Assembly: GCF_902459505.1 (NCBI RefSeq)
Contig: NC_047091.1
Span: 152,983,455-153,047,454 of the forward strand
Source: Geotrypetes seraphini
Lineage: Eukaryota > Chordata > Amphibia > Gymnophiona > Dermophiidae
Reading direction: 5' to 3'
Length of the DNA stretch: 64,000 bases
The position numbers were made by a program, and so were the translations under genes. Of this stretch, positions 44,501 to 56,237 are shown piece after piece (position 1 is the stretch's first letter; every line of letters starts with the position of its first letter). The notes beneath the pieces were generated by a model. It did no database searches. It was not told where the DNA came from and was given only the letters and a program-made list of their open reading frames with translations.

Positions 44501-45929
44501 AAGTGCGCTCTGTGGGATGTAGTAAATGTCAAATGTCCAAAAGCCCGAACTGTGTGGTCAGAAAATTCACCCCCTTGCCAGTATGGTCTCTAGGGAAGCA
44601 TTTTGGGGGAGCACAGTCCTGAGTGGGATCTGCCGTGATGTTAAAGTCCCCTCCCCCCCCAGGATTATTTGGTAGCCCGGGTGCTGTGCCAGCCTGGACA
44701 TCAGTCCTGAAAAGAAGTGATGACTGTAAACATTAAGGACATACACATTACACAGCAGTAATTTCTGCCCCCAGAGCTCCCCCAGTACAACAATGTATCA
44801 TCGGCCCTTTATGTAGCTGAAAGGGAAGTTGCTTGTGGACCAAAATGGCTACCCCCTTTTGATGACTGCTATATGAGGAATAATATACCTCCCCTACCCA
44901 ATCCCTTCTAAGTTCTTCATGTTCTACTGTTGTGAGGTGTGTCTCCTGGAGAAAGGCAATGTCGACATGTTGTTTGCGAAACCATGTCAGCACCTTTTTT
45001 CGTTTAATATAGGAATGTATCCCATCCATGTTAAGGGTGGAAAGTTTCAGTTTAACCATACTCTATCTGCCCACCAGGAACATGCATGTCAGATGTCAGC
45101 CATATATTATAGAGGAAAGGGGCCCCCCTCCCCCCTCCCAGGTGTACAGAAAAGGATCCACCTACCAAGCCCTAAAGGACACTCAGACATTTGCCATCCA
45201 AAGTACAACCCAACAGGCATTACAGATGCCTGTGCTCTCAAGCCATCATACATACTTCCCCATTCACACCCCACCCGACTCACTCCCCCCCCCCACACAA
45301 ACCATCCCTCTACACAGCGTCCAATTCTCCCCAACGACCAGAAACCATCAGGTACCCTGAACCCCTCCCCTTCCCAATGAGAAATGTCTAGCAGGATAAC
45401 AGTGCTATCAGCACAGAAGTATTCCCTCCCCGGGAATCAGGATGCTGGAGATAACATGAAACGAATGCACCCTGCCAAGGTCAGGCTTGCTCCCCCAGAG
45501 AGGTCTCACCCCAGCAGGCAAGTGGAGGGTCAAACAGAAAACCTGTGCTGGTATTCTTGCAAAGTAAAAGTCAGTCCTCTGAGCCCCCCAACTGGAGACA
45601 GTCCTGTGGGAAAAAGAAGACCCAGCTCTGAAAGCCGATGAGCCACTCCAAATGCTGCTCAACCATGGGCTCCCACTACTCCAGGGAGCTGGTCATGAAG
45701 AAAGTCCACCTCGAGCCCCAGGATCAGAGCCCAGCCCAGCACTTGACTTGGTAATTGTTGCGGGAGCCTATCGTTGAGTTGGCAGCCCCTTCAGAAAGGA
45801 ACGGAGCTCTGCTGGTGTGTCCAAAGTAACAGTGCCATTGTTGTGGCTGATGCAAACCCTAGCTGGGTACTGGAGGGCAAACTTTATCCCTCTGGAGTGC
45901 AGCTGGGTACAATAGGGTGCCAAGGCCCA

Positions 45930-46670
45930 TCACCGCTCTGATAGCTTGACTGAGAAATCCTGGAAGAGCAGCAGCTTAGCTCCCTGGTAGTCTAGGGTCC
46001 TGTTTTGCCGGTAGGCTTCTAAGATATGGGCCTTAGCTGCATAGTTTAAAAAGTGAGCTATGACCGGTCGCGGCCGAGCTCCCTCCACACGCGGGGCCCT
46101 AATGCGATGGGCCCACTCCACATGTACTGGGCCCAGGGAAGATGTCAAGCCCAAAGTTTGGGGCAGCTAGTTTGCCACCAGTTCCCCCAATTCCGACTCA
46201 CGCACAGTCTCTGGGAGGCCAATGATCCGGAGGTTATTTCGGCAGCCCCTATTTTCTGCATCTTCCGCCCACTCCTCCAGCTGTTTAATCTGGGTCTCCA
46301 GCATGGAGATGCAATGATCCACCACCACTGCCCAGTCCTCATGCGCTGAAATGCGTTCCTCTACCTGTTGGATTTGCGCAGCGTGCCCGGCAATGCTGTC
46401 TTTCACCTCCTCCAGGACCGTGTGCAGCTTGGAGAGCTTTTCGTCGAGCAGCTTGGATAGGTGGCAGACGGAGGCCTGCATTCTGTCTTCATGCTGGAGC
46501 GGGTGGCCAGATATCGGGCTTGAGGCCGCCATGCTGGGAGTTTTTGCGGGCTTATCTTTTGCAGGTCGCGTCGTCTTTATCAGCATGCCTGCCAAAATGC
46601 ACTGTACCAGACTCCAACAGAGCTCCCGATCGAAGGCAGGAGGAAACCCAGGGAGGTAAGAGCCTTTCAA
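45930..46670 (-). pseudogene. L1 ORF1 (RNA-binding protein) remnant
   Basis: Part of the L1 at 41395-46777. An N-terminal basic region, a long coiled coil (CISMLETQIKQLEEWAEDAE), the RRM-linker motif NNLRIIGLPE, then a C-terminal domain (FLNYAAKAHILEAYRQNRTL). The frame shifts between the two halves. Confidence 0.8.
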
Positions 46671-46949
46671 TCACGTTAGATGAGCTGACAGACGCGATTT
46701 AGGGGTATTAATAAATGGAGCAGAATGGAGCTCGAACAGGAGACGTCCAGTCAGCGCGCTACCATCACGTGAACCCCCCATGAAAGAAATACTATTTGAT
46801 CATTTATGCCTTGTTAATAAATATTTTAGCACCTTGCAATGATGCTTCATTTTCTAACTATTTCTTCTTTGTGCTTTCTATTATCTTTGCACACCTGACC
46901 CATTTCATATGTAATGCTTTATTTTCCTTCTGTGAATAACCAATCTAAA

Positions 46950-47001
46950 CCTATCCCTCTTTGTTCTTGAATTAGCTAATTCAAGAACAAAGAGAGATAG
47001 G
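46950..47001. repeat. 52-bp near-perfect palindrome
   Basis: CCTATCCCTCTTTGTTCTTG followed by AATTAGCTAATT and the inverse arm, 26 bp per arm with one mismatch and no spacer. It lies 147 bp before RILPL2 exon 3, with no recognisable transposon ends around it. Confidence 0.9.
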
Positions 47002-47147
47002 AGCTAAGTCAGGAGCAGGTATATTTCTTTGTACATTGTTATTTGCACCATATACAGATTTTGAGAGTAAATAAAAAGAAAATAGATATATGTACACCTC
47101 TGTTAATAAGATCTTTCAAACTAAAGAATATCTTTTTGTTTGTTCAG

Positions 47148-47261
47148 TGGCATTATTCATCCAACTGAAGAACAGTTTGTAACTATAGAAAATGATGCCA
47201 CTGCCTCCAGCACAAAAAGAACTGCTGGCAATAACGAAGATTATACAGTGATAAAGCGGTT
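47148..47261 (+). CDS. RILPL2: RILPL2 exon 3 (linker)
   Basis: The exon lies between TTTGTTTGTTCAG and the donor GTAAGTA. It completes the split Ser codon and encodes SGIIHPTEEQFVTIENDATA...DYTVIKR plus TT of a Leu codon (114 bases). Human has CYKSGLIPPREG... and ...TIIKKLFFF (recalled), so the two ends align and the hydrophilic middle is divergent. This exon is easily missed because it is short and has no long open frame. Confidence 0.92.
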
Positions 47262-47345
47262 GTAAGTATAGCACTGGCCATTGGCTTAATCTATTTAAAA
47301 TGTACTACTAATTTACAAAAAGGCTTCTGAAGAGAGGCATTAACA

Positions 47346-47926
47346 GGCCGATGCTCAGAACTGCTGCACTGTTCTGTACAGCGCTAAAACATAATTTCTT
47401 AATATTCAGCACTAATTGCATGCAAATCATATGCACAGTGTTGAACATTGGAAATTGATTTTGCAGAACTTGCCTGGCTCATGTGCACATGAGCTGTGCC
47501 ATAAGCAAAGAGGATGTTTGCAGTTGCTCGATGTCTTCCAGCTGCATACCAGGACTAGCCATTTATAGGAAAAGCAAATTGCCTCAGATCTCCAGTTTGG
47601 CGCACCATGATCCTTTTCAGGCAGGCGCATGAAGAAGCCACCCAGCAGTGCCACAGGCCCCAATCTACAGGGGAGGATGCATGCAGTAATCTCAAAGTTT
47701 GTCCCCCACTAGGAGGAAACAGTTTCTCTGCCCCTGCTAAAACTAAACAGGTGAGCAGCTGTTGTACCTTCTCTCAGGCTTTGCATCCCTCCTACTACTT
47801 GCCAAAGGTTAGAAAACTATCCTAATGCCAACTTCAAGCTTGGGTCAGTTTTCCTGCATTAGAACAGAAGGTGGGTTTGTTTGTTTTTTGTTTTTTTTTA
47901 GGCAACTGCTTCTGAGCATTGGGTAG
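47346..47926. mobile_element. Probable MITE in RILPL2 intron 3
   Basis: TAACAGGCCGATGCTCAGAAC at the left and TTCTGAGCATTGGG at the right are inverted. No coding sequence. Superfamily not assigned. Confidence 0.5.
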
Positions 47927-48011
47927 GAGTAGTTAAGCAACTAATTTGACTGCATTATATGCTGTTTGTGCTGATCACCAGCATTCATACACTCTGAACA
48001 TGGGTATAGCC

Positions 48012-48206
48012 CAGGGGTAGGTAATTCCAGTCCTGGAGAGCCACATGCAGGTCAGTTTTTCAGGATATCCATAATGAATATGTATGAGATGGATTTGCAT
48101 GCACTGCTTCCTTGAGATGCAAATCTATCTCATGCATATTTATTGGTGGATATCCTGAAAACTTGACCTGCCTGTGGCGCTGGAGGACTGGAATTGCCTA
48201 CCCTTG
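48012..48206. mobile_element. hAT hairpin MITE
   Basis: The ends are CAGGGGTAGGTAATTCCAG and GGAATTGCCTACCCTTG. The flanks GTATAGCC are identical at 48004-48011 and 48207-48214. The whole element is a hairpin. Confidence 0.9.
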
Positions 48207-51200
48207 GTATAGCCTAACAGCTGGTGCTAAAGCAAGATTATGGTTCAGGACCACTAGACATCTACAAGCAAGATGATTTATCAAGGTAAGAACCTGGAGT
48301 TTTGCATCTGAACACACAAATTGCTTACAGAAAACTTGTCAATTGTCTTTTCAACTCTACCTCCTCCCCAGGGAGCTGCTCCTGGCCCCTCAATTTGTAC
48401 AAAAGCAATCAAGTAGCACTGTAATGAAAGACAACGGGAAACAAGGAAGAATCTCCAACAGTACAATTCTGTTCTGCTCTGTAACAAATATTACCAATAA
48501 ACATAACATTCAAGCAGCTGCTATAAAACAGATTTTAACTTGTGAAACCAGCACTAATTTTATATAAAGCTTGTAGCTACTTACATGTCCCGTTATTCAG
48601 CAGTGAGACTTGAAGCAGACTATACACTCACAAGAGGTCGTTGGGTTTGTTTGGTTTTTAAAAAATTCTCTCAGCACACCTGAAAGACAGATCTCTCTAG
48701 CTCCAGATAGATTCTTCAAGGCAGAAATCAGGCAAAGCCCAGATACAGAGCAGGGCCTCAGGACCACTAGCCACATCTACACAAAAGATGATTATTGAGG
48801 TAAGAACCTAATCTTTCTTTCTAGGGCAATGTGTCTAGTGGTTCGGAACCATAGCCAAAGCAGTCCCCAATGCCAATGGTATGCCCACTGAGCTGCCTTC
48901 AGAACAGAGGACCTGAAAGCAGTGTCTTTGCTGGCTGCTACCTCTACCCTATAGAACCTGGTTAAGTTATAGAGGATGTCAGCCCTAGTCTCCATCCATG
49001 CGGAAGCAACTCATCTGCTTCCGGGCTCATATCTTCAGCTGTAAAAGATAGTCATCTGTGTTTGCTGCTGAAGCCATCAGATCCATCTGTGGAGGCTCCC
49101 ACCATCAAACTATGACTTTGATAACCCGGGGGGACAGAGACCATTTCTCCAAGTCGAGCGTCTGTCAACTGAGAAAATCGGCCTGCACATTTTTAACTCC
49201 CACTACTTGTATGGCTGAGAGCGCCTGCAAATAAGCTTCTGCCCACCAAAAGAGGAATTGAGCTTCTAGGCACAAAAGGCACTTCTGGTGCCTTGTTGAC
49301 ATAGGCCACTGCTGTCGCATTGTCTAAGACTGCCTGCCTTGCCTTCCAGAGTCGTCTCCAGTGCCTGAAATGCTAGTCAAGAGTCCAAGGTGATTTATGG
49401 ACTACTTCTGCTCAGCCAGTGTCCAATGACCCTGAACTGGGCAGCCGTTGCAATGACACCCCCCTCCCCAACTGTAAAGCTATCTCCTCCCAAGCGGAAA
49501 TGCAGAAAGGCTTGTCCCTAGAGAGGGTAGCAACCACCACAGGCTGCTCTTCACTGCCAGTAACCATGGAGGCAGTTGCTGAAGTGAACTGTCTGAAGAG
49601 ATCAGCGAGAAAGAATGGAGTCTTGGGTTTCATATGCGCTCTCACCCAAGGGACCACCTTTATGCCAGCCACCATTGACCTCAGAAGCTGCAGGTAGTGC
49701 TACACCATAGGAGTCAGCCTATGGAGCAGATCTGAAATCTGCTTCTGGAGCTTCAGTCTGCATAGCTCTGGAAGAAAAACCTGGCCAAAGACCATTTTGA
49801 ACAGAACTCCCAGATACTCCAGGTGCTGGGGCGGCTCCAGCTGACTTCTTGAAGTTGACAATCCATCCCAAGTCCTGGAGGAGTTGCACCACTATCAAAA
49901 ACGCCAGTTTGCCTTCCTCCTTGGATGGAGCTCTGATGAGCCAGTCATCCAAATATGGGTGCATTTAGATTCAAGCCTTGTACAGATGTGCTGCTACCAC
50001 CACCACCATTACCTTGGTAAAGGTGTGAGATGCCATTGTTAGGCCAAAGCGGAGCACCAAGAACTGGAAATGCTGTTCCAGCACATGAAACCACAAGTAC
50101 CTCCTGTGGGTTGGGGAAATGGGAATGTGGAGATAGACCTCCATAAAATCGAGACATATGAGAAATTCCCCCGGTACCACTGATGCTATAACCAACTGAA
50201 CAGGTTCTATGTGGAAGTGCGGAACTTTCAGGGCAGCATTGACCGACTTGAGGTCCAGAGTTAGCCTCCAGTCTGCTGAGTCATTCTTTGGCATAATGAT
50301 GTATATTTAGTATCTGCCCACGCCTTATTCTTCATCAGGGACTGGCTCTATGGCACAAAGGTCCAGTAGCCTTTGCTCCATTGCTCGGACCCCAAGGCTT
50401 CTCTCCAGTTGGCCCACTGGAATCTATGAAGCAGTCTGAAAAGGGGAGCATAGAACTCAATTTTGCAATAGTCCTGAACAATTAGAACCCAACAGTCTGC
50501 TCCAATCTGAACCCAGAAAGGCCAACAGCCTGCCCCCTTTTCCTGGGAGGCTCGGCCCGTCTTGGTGATTGCTTAGAAGCTGGGGAGGAGTGAGAGCCTG
50601 AGGCTTGCCACCTGCTGCCTCCACTGAACCACCTATGTGATCCCTGAAATGATCTCTGCATTGCTTGGCCTGCTGCATAAGGACAAAATCTTTGAAAACC
50701 TCAAAAATTACCTCGTCCCAGACCCCAAGCCATCCAGACTGTCTGGTAAGGCCTTGGGAAGACTGTCTACAACACTTGCCATCAGGTCATCCATATCCTT
50801 GCCAAATAGCATCTGTCCCTGTAAGGGAAGCCTGCTCGGTGTGGCTTTAGAGGCAGAATCTCCTGCCACTGTCTGATCCAGAGCATTCGTAGAGCAGAGA
50901 TCACTTAGGCCAATACCTTGCTCATAACAATGTTGACATCATACAGAGAGTCTGCTATATAAAATTCACCCCATATAGGAGCATTTGGGGATCCTCAGGT
51001 CTGAAGCTCAAGACAGTTGGGTGTGGTATGCATGTGCCACAAAGAAAGTTGTGGCTGCTGCCTTAATCCCTAGGGCCAAGATTTCAAATTGTCTCATGAA
51101 GAGCAAGTCTATTTTATGGTACTGAGAATCCTTTAACATTACATCTCCTTCACTAGGCAGGGACGTGCATTTGGTGACCTGTACCACCAGCAAATCCACC

Positions 51201-51941
51201 TTTGGTTGAACAAACAGCTGCTGGATATCCAGAGCCATCAGGCAAAACTTAAACATAGCCTTAGCCACTCACAGGGATCGCTCTGAAGACTCCCAGTGGT
51301 CCATGACCAGCTTTGTGATGTCTGGATGCAAGTGAAAGCACTCAGTTGGAGCACCAGTGCTGCTCATAACTGAGCACCGAGACAATGGAGCTGTAGGAAC
51401 TTCCAGCTTCAATTATCTCATGGAGACAATAATGCCAGAGAGCAAAGAGGCTTTGAAAAGCCGGTGCATCAGGACCACTGCTGCTTCTTGACTGCAGCTC
51501 TCATGCAAATGCTCTCTGCCAACAGAACTTCATCCTGGGACAACAGTGGCATTGAATCAGATTTTGCATCCTCCCACTCTACATCAGACAACTTCCAGGT
51601 CCAAGCCTGTGTCCTTGTCTGACTGAGGCGAATGCTGAGGGGAGCTCCCCTTCACCACCGCATCTGGTGCACAGTTCAAATAGGCATTCCACATGAGGCT
51701 CACAAAATCTGGGTGAAACATTGTACTGGGTCTTGATAACCCCAGCAGGGACCCTCTGTTTGTTCTCCTGGGCCCTGCAGCCACCATGTATCTGCGCTTG
51801 GCCAGTGCACTTTTGGAGGTCCTTGTAAAGGGTCTCTTCCACTGAAAACTCATCTCCTGCGGATCCCCAGCCCTGGAGGATGCCGAGGGGCCGAGCCCAA
51901 GGCTCCTACCCTTTCCCGTGCGCTCCACCACACACAGGAGC

Positions 51942-52200
51942 TAGAGAATGATATGGTGACAAAATTCATCAACATTACCATCCCTGCTTATAACTGTGGA
52001 AAACAATCCCATGTCATTCTTTAGTGTCTATCTCAACCTCAGTCCTTCTACCCCAGCATTCTTCAATGCAAGGCTTGAGGATCAGTGGTTGTGCCCATTC
52101 CTACTCTAATTCTTCCCTCTCTCCTGAAAGAATGAAATGAAGATCATTTCCTGTGGTTACCAGTGGGGACAGGAACAGCGATGAATTTTGTCACATGGAT
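51942..52200. mobile_element. hAT-like MITE, eroded
   Basis: TAGAGAATGATATGGTGACAAAATTCATC at the left pairs with GATGAATTTTGTCACATGG at the right; same family as 1754-1964. Confidence 0.55.
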
Positions 52201-52322
52201 GCTCCTTGACTGGCCATCTAGCACAAACTTGGTGTGATATAGTGATAGGAAGGCATGAGGGGGGCCATCACTGTCAATTTTAAGCAAAATCTAGGGTTTC
52301 AAGGTAGATGAAAGCTTTAGAA

Positions 52323-52539
52323 CAGGGGTGTCCAACCTTTTGGCTTCCCTAGGCTGCATTGCCCGAAAAAAAAGTTTCTGGGGCCGCGCAAACACTGCAG
52401 CAAGACAGAGGAAGGAGCCGGCAAGATGGTAAACACCCGGGGCCAGCAGAGGAAAACACTGCATCGCCCTTGACCAGGGCTGCACAAAATACTTCACAGA
52501 GCCGCATACGGCCCTCAGGCCGCAGGTTGGACACCTCTG
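52323..52539. mobile_element. hAT MITE
   Basis: The ends are CAGGGGTGTCCAACCTTTTG and GCAGGTTGGACACCTCTG, with identical 8-bp flanks CTTTAGAA (52315-52322, 52540-52547). Non-coding, 217 bp. Confidence 0.92.
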
Positions 52540-53370
52540 CTTTAGAACAAAAAAAGATTGTTTAAATCAAAGATGGCACTGTTAGCAAAATCGCACTTTC
52601 CCTGAAGGACAAAAATAATGCAGGGGTTTTAGAGAAGGGGGACCTAGACTCTGGGTACAGAAACCTCCCCCCCCCCCCCCACCGATTTTCCCCATAGGCT
52701 ATAATACCTTATTCAGTGTGCCATGTGGTGCCTGCCTGTTTCAGCATAGGAATTTCAGCTGAAACAAATGGGGAAGAAATGTGCCTCACAGATTTGCTGG
52801 ACAAACCTGGTCTTCAGGCTGCCAGTCGGACCGAGGTTGAACTGAGCCTCAAATTCCAGAAAACCTTGTTGCAAAGGTGTAGGGGGAGGGAGAGACAACA
52901 TAGCCAGCCCATTATTAATCCCAGCCAAGCCAAACAGCCTGTGCTCAAGCTCCTGAATAAATCAGGGATACGAGCAGCTACGCAGGGGATGGCCCCTGAG
53001 CTTCAAAAATATAAAAGTGGGCTGGCTAGCAAGGTGTCCCTGAGGGCTGATCCTCCTAGCAGTAGACTTCAGCACTGCGAGTCTGTGTCGTCTCCCAGGC
53101 AGAGGTCCCAACAAGTGGGAAACTCTGGGCACCGAGACTCAAAGGTTTAGAAAAATGCCCAAAAATAATAAAACCACAGAGCAGAGCAGAGCAGAAACAA
53201 TTCTGAGCAACTTGCTTGCAGAAAAACTCAGGGGGCAGGATCAGCTCAACAAGAAGGACGTGGAGTTTAAAAAAATGATTGACAGTTTTCTGCAAGCAAT
53301 TTGTGGGTTCAGATGCAAAACCCTACGGTCCAGGACTCTAGACACATTGCACTAGAACTATCTCTAGCAC

Positions 53371-53944
53371 TGGCATTAGGTTCTGAACATCGGCCTGTGA
53401 GTGTCCAGCAATTGGAAGCTATTATTTGGGATAAGTATATATTCTACCCAAGCAGCTCCTCCAGTGTAGGGATAGGGAGTGGTACAAGGAAGAAGAGAAT
53501 CTACTTATATCTGCTCCTGGATCCTGTGAGATCAATTAAGTATCACAGCAGCCTTTTAGAAATGGTTGCTTGGTAGCTTATTCTGTGCCCCTGGATCAGG
53601 TTTTAAAACACAAACACTTGTTGGAGCTGAATCAAGCAGTTCCATGCAGCAAAAGGATTAACTCCTTCACCATTCAAATATTTAACTTTTCAAGTTACCA
53701 GCTCCCACTCTACACTTCCGCTTAAAATTTTTCATAACATTCACCAAGTATGAGCAGTGCATTTTATACACACAGACTTTTCTGTTTGATGCATCAATCC
53801 CCTCATTCTACATAATCTTACACACTTTTTCACAAAAAATTGCACATGCAGGTTATAAAATAGTGCAAATTACAGAAGTTAATAGCTTAATGAGTTGCAA
53901 ATTGACACTCTAACCAATAATCAGCACTTGGCACTACTTGGCCT
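53371..53944. other. RILPL2 intron 3 DNA, nothing recognised
   Basis: AT-rich sequence between a DIRS fossil and a hAT MITE; no exon or repeat termini seen. Confidence 0.5.
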
Positions 53945-53952
53945 GTTTAGTA

Positions 53953-54316
53953 CACACGTCAAAAACAAGACCTGGGGGCCGAATCCGGCCCGCCTGGCTG
54001 TTTTATGTGGCCCACGGTTACTGTACCACATCTAAGTGCCTGACTGTGCAGCCCCAGACCCAGTGGTGCTCCAATTGCCTGAACGCACCTCCAATTGCCT
54101 CAGTATCCATTTGCAGGCAGAAGGACCCAGTCCCAGTGTAAAAGCTAGGTTGGATCAGGGCGCTCCACATAAGTGCCTGACCACGCCAGAGGTGTCTGAG
54201 AGTGAGGAAGGTTCTACACTTCTACTAAGACTAAGTATCTTAATAAAAAATTTGGACCGTGACTTAGTCTGTGTTTTAGATTTTGGCCCCTTATGAGATT
54301 GAGTTTGACACCCCTG
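53953..54316. mobile_element. hAT MITE
   Basis: The right end GTTTGACACCCCTG and the eroded left end CACACGTCAAAAACA are inverted. The flanks GTTTAGTA are identical (53945-53952, 54317-54324). Interior GGGGGCCGAATCCGGCCCGC is a typical hAT sub-terminal block. Confidence 0.85.
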
Positions 54317-54419
54317 GTTTAGTACAAAGATGCGAGACAGCAGGGGTGGGGTAGGTATGAACGATGCATCCACCCGATAAGTTTTTGGAAGATTGTTAGT
54401 TATATGTGAGCATTTACAC

Positions 54420-55455
54420 CAGTGTCTCTCAAACTGTGTGCCATGGCACAATGGTGAGCCCCGAAGAGATCCCAGGTGTACCATGAAAGATTCCAGAATT
54501 TTACTTTATTTAAAAAAAATTCCCTTCATAAGTATACACTAGAATAGATGACATGTACATCGTGAACTGAAAGTATGTTATGAGCAAATGTGTGCATATG
54601 GGTATACAGTGCTCCCCCACGAATTTGCGGTTCCGGTCATTCGCGGTGTTTTCTGACCGCGAGCCACCAACCAGGAGAGGACAGCGGGGGCAGCCGCCTC
54701 TTCCTGTACTAAAGTCGGACCTCACCAATCAGGAGCTGCTTTGACACGTAGCTCTGGCTTGGTAAGGCCTGACTTTAGTACAGGAAGAGGCGGTCGGAGC
54801 ATACAGCGAGTGATTTCCTTCACTCACCGGCACTCCGGCTGCTCTCTCCTGCCTCTCCCGCTGCCCTCTCCAGTCTCCCCCATGAAAAACTATATTTGTG
54901 GTTTTTCAATATTTGCGGGGGTTCCTGGAATGGAACCCCCACAAATATTGGGGGAGTACTATAACTGCCTAAACATCATTTTTTGATGTAATTGGTCCTT
55001 GAAAACTAATGGCAAGTAATTTTATTTTTTATGCAGTAGTTATCCTAACTTGAGCAACAAAGCAATCAAAGCTTTCTTACCATTTGGTTCTTATCTTTGC
55101 AAACTTGTATTTTCAGCTCCGTCAGAAATAAAAATTTTTTTTTATAAAACCCAACAAAAACCCCACGAACAACTGCAGATAGTGGATGATGAAATTGGTG
55201 TTTGCTCAACTATCGAGCCACATTTTGAGTTAATTTGTACTCAAAGCACATCCATCGCATTGATTAGCAATTCTATTCTATCTACTTTAGTTTCACCATT
55301 GTTACTATTACCCATACATACCTTAAATAACTAATTAAATAAAACAAATTTAATTTTTTATTGGTTTTGCAATTTTATAAATTTCAATTATGTGACGCAA
55401 AAAACATTTGCTCCTTTTAGTGTGCCAGAGCTAAAAAAAGGTTTGAGAAACACTG
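54420..55455 (+). mobile_element. hAT element with transposase C-terminal remnant
   Basis: The ends are CAGTGTCTCTCAAACTGTGTG and GGTTTGAGAAACACTG, with identical 8-bp flanks ATTTACAC (54412-54419, 55456-55463). A plus-strand frame (55050-55334) reads FLPFGSYLCKLVFSAPSEIK and DDEIGVCSTIEPHFELICTQ, the hAT dimerisation domain pattern. The rest of the transposase is gone. A Tigger-like MITE sits inside. Confidence 0.88.
54607..54961. mobile_element. Tigger-like MITE nested in hAT element
   Basis: The ends are CAGTGCTCCCCCACGAATTT and AATATTGGGGGAGTACT with TA flanks. An internal palindrome pairs CGCCTCTTCCTGTACTAAAG with its inverse (54691-54795). Confidence 0.8.
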
Positions 55456-55846
55456 ATTTACACGTATCACAGAGCTAGGCTAAGTAGTTAGGCCTAGTTA
55501 ACTGCTGTTACTAACTAGTAGCATAAGTCCTCAGTTATGTATGTAAACACTTAAATCACCATTATAAAATTTTGCTTAGTGTACATACTTTTAAGTAGCC
55601 TGTACCAATACCAGGCTGAAGGTGATAATTGGTTAGGGGTGGGTTATTGTTCATTATTGGATTGTGCTGGATAACTGTTAATTATGTGGCTATGAAAATA
55701 ATAAAAATTAAGTAGCCTGTAAAGAATTAGCTCCTAAATGTATACCACTACCTATTCTAGAGCATGGGTGGCAGCATATAAATATTTTTTTTCTTACACA
55801 TTACAGGGAATATTTAGGATGACTGAAGCTGTCTTATTATTTACAG

Positions 55847-55877
55847 GTTCTCTTTTAGACAAGGAAAACACATGTAA
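55847..55877 (+). CDS. RILPL2: RILPL2 exon 4 (C-terminus)
   Basis: After TTATTATTTACAG the exon adds G to TT (Leu), then FSFRQGKHM and TAA at 55875-55877. The joined end reads IKRLFSFRQGKHM, against human IKKLFFFRSGKQT (recalled). The intron interrupts the Leu codon after its second base, as in the last RILPL1 intron. This is a 9-residue terminal exon. Confidence 0.9.
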
Positions 55878-56128
55878 GCAAATAATTTCCAAGACAAATG
55901 GATAATTGTGATTTGTTTCTACTTTGTACTTAAATAATCTTAATGTTGCATCTACTATGTACTATTTCTAAGCAATATGTATACTAACCATGTATTTTAT
56001 ACTTTTGCATCTGTTTTAAATTAGTCATTTCTTTAATTTTATAATATAAAAATTTGAAGCTTGCTGTTTCTGTTTCTCTGTTATGAGATAAAAGCCGTAG
56101 GGAAGCTTTAGATACAGTCATTAACGGC
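55878..56128 (+). other. RILPL2: RILPL2 3'UTR (extent unclear)
   Basis: AT-rich sequence directly after the RILPL2 stop. I found no AATAAA within 250 bp; a weak AATATAAAA lies near 56043. The 3'UTR end cannot be fixed from sequence. Confidence 0.35.
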
Positions 56129-56237
56129 CTCTTTTACAAAGTCGCGCTAGCAGCTGCGCTGCGTTAACGGCCCCGAAGACCATAGAGATTTAAAGGGCTT
56201 TGGGGCTGTTGCTGCACGGCTTTGTAAAAGAGGCCAT
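56129..56237. mobile_element. Harbinger-like hairpin MITE
   Basis: GGCCTCTTTTACAAAGTCGCG and GGCTTTGTAAAAGAGGCC are inverted ends; same style as 15939-16078. No clear target duplication. Confidence 0.65.

Larger units (their letters stand above)
41395..46777 (-). mobile_element. L1/Tx1-type LINE, near full length
   Basis: On the minus strand it starts GGGGGGTTCACGTGATGG, an L1-like 5' end. ORF1 (about 46670-45930) has a coiled coil, ENRGCRNNLRIIGLPE and ARPRPVIAHFLNYAAKAHIL. ORF2 has endonuclease (KLSTLNMDGIHSYIKRKK, DIAFLQETHLTT, KGVAILVHKQLPF; about 45059-44750), RT (LTKSPGPDGYGPEYYK; GFVPGRYTSMNLTRA; MGLDMEKAFNSISW; QYLGVYLSVQPKLMYQYN) and a C-terminal HCQ/C knuckle-like stretch near 41730. 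Multiple stops and frameshifts; the 3'UTR and poly(A) are missing. Confidence 0.85.
48230..53370 (-). mobile_element. DIRS-family retrotransposon, decayed copy
   Basis: An inverted pair GAGTTTTGCATCTGAAC (48296) and GTTCAGATGCAAAACCC (53308) marks the terminal repeats. CTAGGGCAATGTGTCTAGTGG near 48823 complements the right edge near 53335. Minus-strand remnants are a recombinase tail (ILYNLTRFYRVEVAASKDTA), RNase H scraps and reverse transcriptase (WRLTLDLKSVNAALKVPHFH, HPYLDDWLIRAPS). Many breaks and internal losses; old. Two MITEs (51942, 52323) inserted later. Edges are approximate. Confidence 0.7.

Noticed and set aside
52716-53150. A 144-residue plus-strand frame
   Set aside because: Lies in the terminal part of a minus-strand DIRS fossil, no recognisable domain and no splice context; probably chance.
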